Assembly (NCBI RefSeq): GCF_003585765.1
Contig: NZ_CP021235.1
Location: 248,001 to 312,000 of the forward strand
Source of the DNA: Pontibacter actiniarum
GTDB lineage: Bacteria > Bacteroidota > Bacteroidia > Cytophagales > Hymenobacteraceae
Reading direction: 5' to 3'
DNA: 64,000 bases
The notes under the pieces were generated by a model. It ran no database searches, was not told the DNA's origin, and saw only the letters and a list, made by a program, of their open reading frames with translations. This document shows, piece by piece, positions 58,480 to 64,000 of this stretch (positions are counted from its first letter, which is position 1; every line of letters starts with the position of its first letter). A program made the translations under genes and the position numbers.

Positions 58480-61470
58480 ATGCAAGACAGAATAAAATAC
58501 TGGAAAGGAATTGAGGAGTTGGAAAACACTCCGGAATTCGAAAAGAATGCTCATAATGAGTTTCCAGAATTCCTGCCGGTTAATGAAGCGGATGGAGGGG
58601 ATGCGAACGGCAAAACTCGTCGTCGCGACTTTCTGAAGCTTCTAGGGTTTAGTATGGCAGCCGTATCGCTGGCTTCTTGTGAGACTCCGGTGCGCAAGGC
58701 TATCCCATACCTGAACAAGCCTGTAGACGTAGAGCCGGGTGTGGCAAACTGGTATGCATCCACCTATTTCCTGAACGGCGACTACAACAGCATCCTTGTA
58801 AAGACACGTGAGGGCCGCCCAATCAAGATTGAGCCAAACCCGACTTCTTCGTTAACACCACTAGGTACAAGCCCAAGAGCGCAGGGTTCCCTGTTAGGCC
58901 TGTACGACAACAACCGCCTTCGCTACCCGCTGATCAAAGGGAAAGAGGCGACATGGGAGGAAGTAGACAAGCAAATGAGCGCGCGCCTTGCCAACGTAAG
59001 AGGCAAAGTGGCTTTTGTTTCTTCTACGATCATCAGCCCGACAACTAAGAAACTGATTGACGAGTTCGGAGCGCGCTTTGCCAACTTCGAGCACGTAACA
59101 TACGATGCGCACTCTGCTTCCGGCCTGCTGCAGGCTAACGGCGGCGTGATCCCCGGCTATGACTTTAGCCAGGCCAACGTAATTGTCGGCATCAATGCTG
59201 ACTTCCTGGGTACCTGGTTAGCGCCGGTTCCATTCGCGAAGCAGTACATCAAGACAAGAAAAGTAGATGCTGACAACCCTACTATGTCGCGTCACTACCA
59301 GTTCGAGACCATGTACTCCCTTACTGGTGCCAACGCAGACTACCGTCAGCCAATCAAGCCGTCTGAAGAGGCGGCCCTGATAACGGCGCTTTACAACGCT
59401 ATTACCGGCCAGGGCTCTGCCGCCGCGTTCGATTCAAAAGTGCTGGCCTCAGCGGTGAAAGAGCTGCAGGCGAACAGAGGCAAAGCGCTGGTAGTATGCG
59501 GATCAAACGACCCGGCTATCCAGGCCATGGTTTCTGCTGTGAACAAAGCGCTGGGCGCAGAGGGAACAACTATCGACACGGCTTCTCCTTTCTATGTGAA
59601 GCAGGGGAACGACGCCAACATGATCCGTCTGGTGAATGAGATGAACGCCGGTACGGTTGGTGCCGTGTTCTTCTACGGTGCGAACCCGGTTTACAGCTAT
59701 CCACAGCAAGAGAAGATCATCAGCGGCCTGAAGAAGGTAGAGCTGAGAGTTTCTTTCGCTGACAGAGTAGAAGAAACAGCTGAGTTTGCAGAGTTCGTAA
59801 CGCCAGACAACCACTTCCTGGAGTCTTGGAACGACTTTGAGCCGAGAAAAGGCTTCCTGAGCTTGGCACAGCCGGCTATCAGCCCGATTTTCACAACGCG
59901 CCAGATGCAGGACAGCCTGCTGGCCTGGAGCGGCAACAATACGAACTTCTACGAGTACCTGCGCAACAACTGGAGATCGGCTACGCCGTCCAGCGCGAAG
60001 GACTTTAACACGTTCTGGGAGAAAGTAGTGCACGATGGTGTACTGGAGAACGGTACCAGCATGCTGACAGTAAACACAACGGCTGCCCCGGGAGTACCTG
60101 GAGCGGTAAAAGTGATTAAGTCAAGCGCAATCGAAGCGGTACTGTATGAGAAAGTAAGCATCGGTACTGGCGAACTGACCGGTAACCCATGGTTACAGGA
60201 GCTTCCGGACCCGATCTCAAAAGCAACCTGGGGTAACTATGTGGCAATGCCACGTAAGATGGCCGAGGAAATGCAAGTGGTTCAGGGCGATGTGCTGAAA
60301 GTAACCATGCCGAACGGGCAAACCATAGAGCTTCCGGCCCTGATGCAGCCAGGACAGGCAAACGGAACGGTAAGTATAGCCATGGGCTATGGACGTAACG
60401 TGGAGTCTATGCCAGTTGCCAACGGACTGGGTGCCAATGCCTACCCTGTTGCTACAATCGTGGACAACGTTGTGCTTTACACAGGCCCGGTAACGCTTGA
60501 GAAAACAGGTGCTACGTCGCCTATCGCACAAACGCAGACGCACCACACCATCATGGACCGTCTGGTAGTACAGTCAAGCACACTTGCTAAGTATAAAGAG
60601 AATCCGAAGGAGGTAACGGAGTATATCCGTATTGCAACGCACGAAGGCCCTGTAAAGCCAGCGGTTATCTCTCTTTGGGATGATTATGAGTACAAGAACC
60701 ACCACTGGGGAATGGTTATCGACCTGAACTCCTGTATTGGTTGCGGTGCCTGTACTATGAGCTGTAATGTTGAGAACAACATTCCGGTAGTAGGTAAGGC
60801 AGAGGTTCTGAACCGCCGTGAAATGCACTGGATGCGTATAGACAGATACTACAGCGCAGTAGAGCACGAGGAGAAGGATTTCGCAGCCATGGAGGATCCG
60901 GCAGAAAACCCATCTACAATCTTCCAGCCAATGCTTTGCCAGCACTGTAACCACGCTCCATGTGAGACTGTGTGCCCGGTGGCTGCCACAATGCACAGCT
61001 CAGAAGGTATCAACCAGATGGTATACAACCGCTGCGTAGGTACACGCTATTGCGCAAACAACTGCCCTTATAAAGTAAGACGCTTCAACTGGTTCTCTTA
61101 CGCCAACAACGACAAGTTTGGCTTCAATGAACCGATGAACAGCGACTTAGGTAAAATGGTCCTTAACCCTGATGTAACAGTACGTGGCAGAGGTGTTATG
61201 GAGAAATGCTCGTTCTGCGTGCAGCGTGTGCAGCTGGGTAAACTGGAGGCGAAACGCGAAAACAGAAGACCTAAGGACGGTGAAATCGTTACAGCCTGTG
61301 CTCAATCTTGCCCAACGGAAGCTATTGTTTTCGGTGACATGAAAGATCCGGAGAGCCGTGTGTCTAAAATCCTGGCTCGTCAGAATGGAGAGCGTGCTTT
61401 CCACGTGCTGGAAGAGCTTAACACACAGCCAAACGTAACGTACCTGACTAAAATTAGAAACTTAGCTTAA
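58480..61470 (+). CDS. actB: alternative complex III subunit ActB (molybdopterin-like/iron-sulfur protein)
   Basis: A 996-residue periplasmic-side subunit. Near the N-terminus is a Tat-like motif (RRRDFLK, 47-53) and hydrophobic stretch ending SLASC, so Cys67 may be lipidated. A molybdopterin-oxidoreductase-like domain fills about 70-740. As in other ActB proteins it is expected to lack the cofactor. The iron-sulfur domain then shows four Cys clusters: CIGCGACTMSC (752-762), CQHCNHAPCETVC (from 820), CVGTRYCANNC (from 852) and CSFCVQ (from 910) with CAQSC (about 940). These bind the [Fe-S] clusters carrying electrons from quinol towards ActA. It starts 45 bp after actA. Confidence 0.95.
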   Translation: MQDRIKYWKGIEELENTPEFEKNAHNEFPEFLPVNEADGGDANGKTRRRDFLKLLGFSMAAVSLASCETPVRKAIPYLNKPVDVEPGVANWYASTYFLNGDYNSILVKTREGRPIKIEPNPTSSLTPLGTSPRAQGSLLGLYDNNRLRYPLIKGKEATWEEVDKQMSARLANVRGKVAFVSSTIISPTTKKLIDEFGARFANFEHVTYDAHSASGLLQANGGVIPGYDFSQANVIVGINADFLGTWLAPVPFAKQYIKTRKVDADNPTMSRHYQFETMYSLTGANADYRQPIKPSEEAALITALYNAITGQGSAAAFDSKVLASAVKELQANRGKALVVCGSNDPAIQAMVSAVNKALGAEGTTIDTASPFYVKQGNDANMIRLVNEMNAGTVGAVFFYGANPVYSYPQQEKIISGLKKVELRVSFADRVEETAEFAEFVTPDNHFLESWNDFEPRKGFLSLAQPAISPIFTTRQMQDSLLAWSGNNTNFYEYLRNNWRSATPSSAKDFNTFWEKVVHDGVLENGTSMLTVNTTAAPGVPGAVKVIKSSAIEAVLYEKVSIGTGELTGNPWLQELPDPISKATWGNYVAMPRKMAEEMQVVQGDVLKVTMPNGQTIELPALMQPGQANGTVSIAMGYGRNVESMPVANGLGANAYPVATIVDNVVLYTGPVTLEKTGATSPIAQTQTHHTIMDRLVVQSSTLAKYKENPKEVTEYIRIATHEGPVKPAVISLWDDYEYKNHHWGMVIDLNSCIGCGACTMSCNVENNIPVVGKAEVLNRREMHWMRIDRYYSAVEHEEKDFAAMEDPAENPSTIFQPMLCQHCNHAPCETVCPVAATMHSSEGINQMVYNRCVGTRYCANNCPYKVRRFNWFSYANNDKFGFNEPMNSDLGKMVLNPDVTVRGRGVMEKCSFCVQRVQLGKLEAKRENRRPKDGEIVTACAQSCPTEAIVFGDMKDPESRVSKILARQNGERAFHVLEELNTQPNVTYLTKIRNLA

Positions 61471-61489
61471 ATAAAATTTCGATAGCGTT

Positions 61490-62932
61490 ATGCAGCATGT
61501 ATCTCCGATAAGAGAGCCTCTTGTAACGGGGGGGAAAACATACCATGACATCACCGAGGATGTCTGCAGACAAGTGGAGGCCAAGCCCAACCCGCGTTGG
61601 GCTGCCGCCTTTGCAGTGTCGTTGGTTGGCTTAGGTATTTTCTTCTACTCCGTATACCGTACCCTGTGGTTCGGCATTGGTGAGTGGGGCTTGAATAAAA
61701 CTGTAGGCTGGGCATGGGATATCACCAACTTCGTGTGGTGGGTAGGTATCGGCCACGCCGGTACGCTTATCTCAGCAGTATTGCTGTTGTTCCGCCAGAA
61801 GTGGCGTAGCTCCATTAACCGTGCAGCAGAGGCGATGACGATCTTCGCCGTAATCTGTGCGGCGATGTTCCCGGTACTGCACATGGGCCGCCCATGGCTG
61901 GCTTACTGGGTGCTTCCTTTGCCAAACACCTTTGGCTCGCTTTGGGTTAACTTTAACTCACCGCTCCTTTGGGACGTATTCGCGATCTCTACTTACTTCT
62001 CGGTATCACTGGTATTCTGGTACATCGGTCTGATCCCGGACTTTGCAACCATCCGTGACCGTGCAACTGGCCCGATCGCCAGAAGAGCCTACGCGCTTCT
62101 GTCTATGAACTGGACTGGCTCAGCTAAATCATGGTCTCGTTACGAGACGGTGTCCCTGATCCTGGCCGGTGTGGCTACGCCGCTGGTACTTTCTGTACAC
62201 ACCATCGTATCCATGGACTTTGCAACCTCGGTTATCCCGGGCTGGCATACAACAATCTTCCCTCCATACTTCGTGGCTGGTGCGATCTTCTCAGGCTTTG
62301 CAATGGTATTGACCCTGATGATCATCACTCGCAAGGTGTTTAAACTGGAAGACTATATCACGCTGGAGCACGTAGAGTCGATGAACAAAGTAATCATCAC
62401 CACAGGTTCTATTGTGGGTGTGGCCTATACAACAGAGTTCTTCATTGCCTGGTATTCCGGCGTGGAGTACGAGCAGTACGCCTTCATCAACCGTGCTTTC
62501 GGTCCTTACTGGTGGGCATACTGGTCAATGATGACTTGTAACGTAATTACGCCTCAGCTTTTCTGGTTCAGAAAGATCAGAAGAAGCCTTACCGCTACCT
62601 TCATCATCTCCATCTTTGTGAACATCGGTATGTGGTTCGAGCGTTTCGTAATTATCGTAACCTCCCTGCACCGCGACTACCTGCCATCTTCATGGGCGAT
62701 GTTCTCTCCAACTATCATCGATATTGGAATTTACGTGGGCACGTTCGGTCTCTTCTTTACCCTGTTCTTCCTGTTTGTGAAGTTCTTCCCGGTAGTGAAC
62801 ATGGCCGAGGTGAAAGCCATCCTGAAGTCTTCTTCAGAGGTGCCTCACGGACATCATACGCCTGCTAACTCTATGCACGGCACACACGGCACGACAACAG
62901 ATACAAAATCAAAAACACATCACAATGAATAA
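61490..62932 (+). CDS. actC: alternative complex III subunit ActC (NrfD/PsrC-type quinol-binding membrane protein)
   Basis: A 480-residue integral membrane protein with about ten transmembrane helices. NrfD/PsrC-like features include [53 protein letters not shown] and [22 protein letters not shown]. The subunit binds menaquinol and is thought to carry a proton path. The C-terminal tail is His/Thr-rich ([19 protein letters not shown]), perhaps metal-binding or simply flexible. It starts 19 bp after actB and overlaps actD by 8 bp, consistent with one transcript and translational coupling. Confidence 0.95.
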   Translation: MQHVSPIREPLVTGGKTYHDITEDVCRQVEAKPNPRWAAAFAVSLVGLGIFFYSVYRTLWFGIGEWGLNKTVGWAWDITNFVWWVGIGHAGTLISAVLLLFRQKWRSSINRAAEAMTIFAVICAAMFPVLHMGRPWLAYWVLPLPNTFGSLWVNFNSPLLWDVFAISTYFSVSLVFWYIGLIPDFATIRDRATGPIARRAYALLSMNWTGSAKSWSRYETVSLILAGVATPLVLSVHTIVSMDFATSVIPGWHTTIFPPYFVAGAIFSGFAMVLTLMIITRKVFKLEDYITLEHVESMNKVIITTGSIVGVAYTTEFFIAWYSGVEYEQYAFINRAFGPYWWAYWSMMTCNVITPQLFWFRKIRRSLTATFIISIFVNIGMWFERFVIIVTSLHRDYLPSSWAMFSPTIIDIGIYVGTFGLFFTLFFLFVKFFPVVNMAEVKAILKSSSEVPHGHHTPANSMHGTHGTTTDTKSKTHHNE

Positions 62933-63449
62933 GAAATTTGTTCTAGGTATATATGATGATGAAGATGTGCTGTTAACAGCCATCGAGAACATACGCGCTG
63001 CCGGTACTAAAATTCACGAAGTGTTTTCTCCGTACCCTATCCACGGCATTGATGATGTGTTAGGAATTAAGCGCTCCAGACTGCCAATCGTAGCGTTCTT
63101 CTGCGGCCTCTTCGGTACTTCGTTTGCCCTGTGGATGCAGATCTGGATGCTGGGCTTTGACTGGCCTATGATTATCGGTGGTAAGCCGCACATTGCCCTG
63201 CCATCCTTTATCCCGGTAACCTTTGAGTTAACGGTACTGTGTGCTGCGTTCGGAATGGTGATTACCTTCTTTATCGTAAGCAAGCTGAAACCGACACTAC
63301 GTGTCAATATGTTCGACAAACGCTCTACTGACGACAAGTTTGTAATGGCAATAGAAGTAAAAGAGGGAGTAACCAACATGGCTGCTCTTAACGACCTGCT
63401 TCGCTCTAACGGTGCCATTGAAGTTAATGAGAAGGAGGTAGTAAAATAA
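62925..63449 (+). CDS. actD: alternative complex III subunit ActD (DUF3341)
   Basis: A 174-residue membrane protein of the DUF3341 family. The N-terminal cytoplasmic part ([20 protein letters not shown], then [20 protein letters not shown]) is characteristic. Two transmembrane helices follow, including [20 protein letters not shown] and [19 protein letters not shown]. ActD embraces the ActC bundle in the complex. Its start codon lies within the end of actC and its TAA shares a base with the actE ATG (TAATG). Confidence 0.94.
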   Translation: MNKKFVLGIYDDEDVLLTAIENIRAAGTKIHEVFSPYPIHGIDDVLGIKRSRLPIVAFFCGLFGTSFALWMQIWMLGFDWPMIIGGKPHIALPSFIPVTFELTVLCAAFGMVITFFIVSKLKPTLRVNMFDKRSTDDKFVMAIEVKEGVTNMAALNDLLRSNGAIEVNEKEVVK

Positions 63450-64000
63450 TGAAAAGATTTACATCACTAGGTTTAAAAGCCTCTGCTATACTTTTCTCTT
63501 CTGCGGTTTTCTTTGCCTGCAGCAATGAGCAAGACCCAGGTCTGGAGTATGCTCCGGACATGTACCACTCCATTCCACTGGACCCTTATTCTCAAATTAA
63601 GGAGAATAAGTTTAACCCGGGAGGCATGAACATGCGCGAGCCGGCAAGAGGCACTGTAGCGCGTGGGAAGGAAGGCTACAACCTGTACCTGTCTGTCGAT
63701 ACGGCAGAGGTGGCAGGCGTAGAGCTGAAGAACCCGCTTCCGTACAGCAACGAGAACCTGGCACAGGGTAAAGTACTGTACTCGCGCTTTTGCGCTCCGT
63801 GCCACGGCCCGGAGGGAGATGGACAGGGCTTAGTTGGACAAAAGTTCAAAGGTGTTCCTTCTTACTCAGCCGGTCGTGTTGCCGAGCTTCCTGCAGGGCA
63901 CATCTTCCACGTGATTACGTACGGCAGAGGCCGTATGATGCCACACGGCTCACAGGTAAACCCTACCGAGCGCTGGAAGATCGTAATGTACGTGCAGCAA
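63449..64000 (+). CDS. actE: alternative complex III subunit ActE, monohaem cytochrome c lipoprotein (3' truncated)
   Basis: The frame starts at the ATG sharing a base with the actD stop codon and is still open at the window edge after 184 codons. A lipoprotein signal is visible (hydrophobic residues 10-22, VFFAC with Cys24), so the protein should be anchored by a lipidated N-terminus. Residues 100-184 are a cytochrome c domain with CAPCH at 115-119, GPEGDGQG, and MMPHG near residue 155, where a Met could be the axial ligand. The protein carries electrons from ActA towards the terminal oxidase. The missing end and actF would lie to the right of the window. Confidence 0.93.
   Translation, partial: MKRFTSLGLKASAILFSSAVFFACSNEQDPGLEYAPDMYHSIPLDPYSQIKENKFNPGGMNMREPARGTVARGKEGYNLYLSVDTAEVAGVELKNPLPYSNENLAQGKVLYSRFCAPCHGPEGDGQGLVGQKFKGVPSYSAGRVAELPAGHIFHVITYGRGRMMPHGSQVNPTERWKIVMYVQQ

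Overview
The window looks like chromosome of a member of the Bacteroidota, most likely order Cytophagales and close to Pontibacter/Hymenobacter. This rests on type IX secretion (T9SS) cargo with type A and type B C-terminal domains, two PorP/SprF partners, a SprB-repeat giant adhesin, an alternative complex III (act) operon, the rpsF-rpsR-rplI order and promoters of the Bacteroidota TTG-N19-21-TAnnTTTG kind. The genus is an inference. No tRNA, rRNA, CRISPR array, insertion sequence or phage gene was seen.

Layout. 1-2387: end of a PfkB/RfaE-type sugar kinase overlapping a TrkH-family potassium transporter. 2469-6116 (minus strand): hemE, a MarC-family membrane protein, a secreted dienelactone hydrolase-like protein and an NYN-LOTUS protein. 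6392-9037: a DUF1028 protein and a secreted M28 peptidase. 9125-10336: queA. 10416-14607 (minus): a type B T9SS adhesin with its PorP/SprF partner. 14803-15761 (minus): a DUF2721 membrane protein and an orphan acidic protein. 16667-28115: a 3489-residue adhesin (beta-propeller head, about 31 SprB-like repeats, type B CTD) followed by a second PorP/SprF. 28412-31000 (minus): M14 carboxypeptidase-like protein. 31768-42794: three same-strand type A T9SS surface proteins, the last two sharing an essentially identical 626-bp 3' end. 42967-54196: secreted or envelope hydrolases (S15/CocE, serine beta-lactamase-like lipoprotein, beta-propeller amidohydrolase), an MDR oxidoreductase, a TerB-like protein and a DUF255 thioredoxin-domain protein. 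54424-56579 (minus): a GSCFA protein, then rplI, rpsR and rpsF. 57109 to the edge: actA-actB-actC-actD-actE, with actE cut by the window end.

How it fits together. The dominant theme is surface protein export. The two type B adhesins are each followed by a PorP/SprF protein, whereas the three type A proteins have none, matching the known division of T9SS clients. The hydrolases (M28, M14, S15, amidohydrolase) suit a peptide-degrading lifestyle. The act operon is the quinol-oxidising complex that replaces bc1 in this phylum.

The most unusual signals are: (1) a six-unit higher-order repeat inside the SprB array, with a 1395-1398 bp period; (2) a near-identical GC-rich CTD-plus-terminator cassette behind two different AT-richer passengers, suggesting gene conversion or cassette exchange; (3) duplicated leaders upstream of those two genes carrying a conserved palindrome. 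All coordinates and comparisons were read by eye, and no database search was run.
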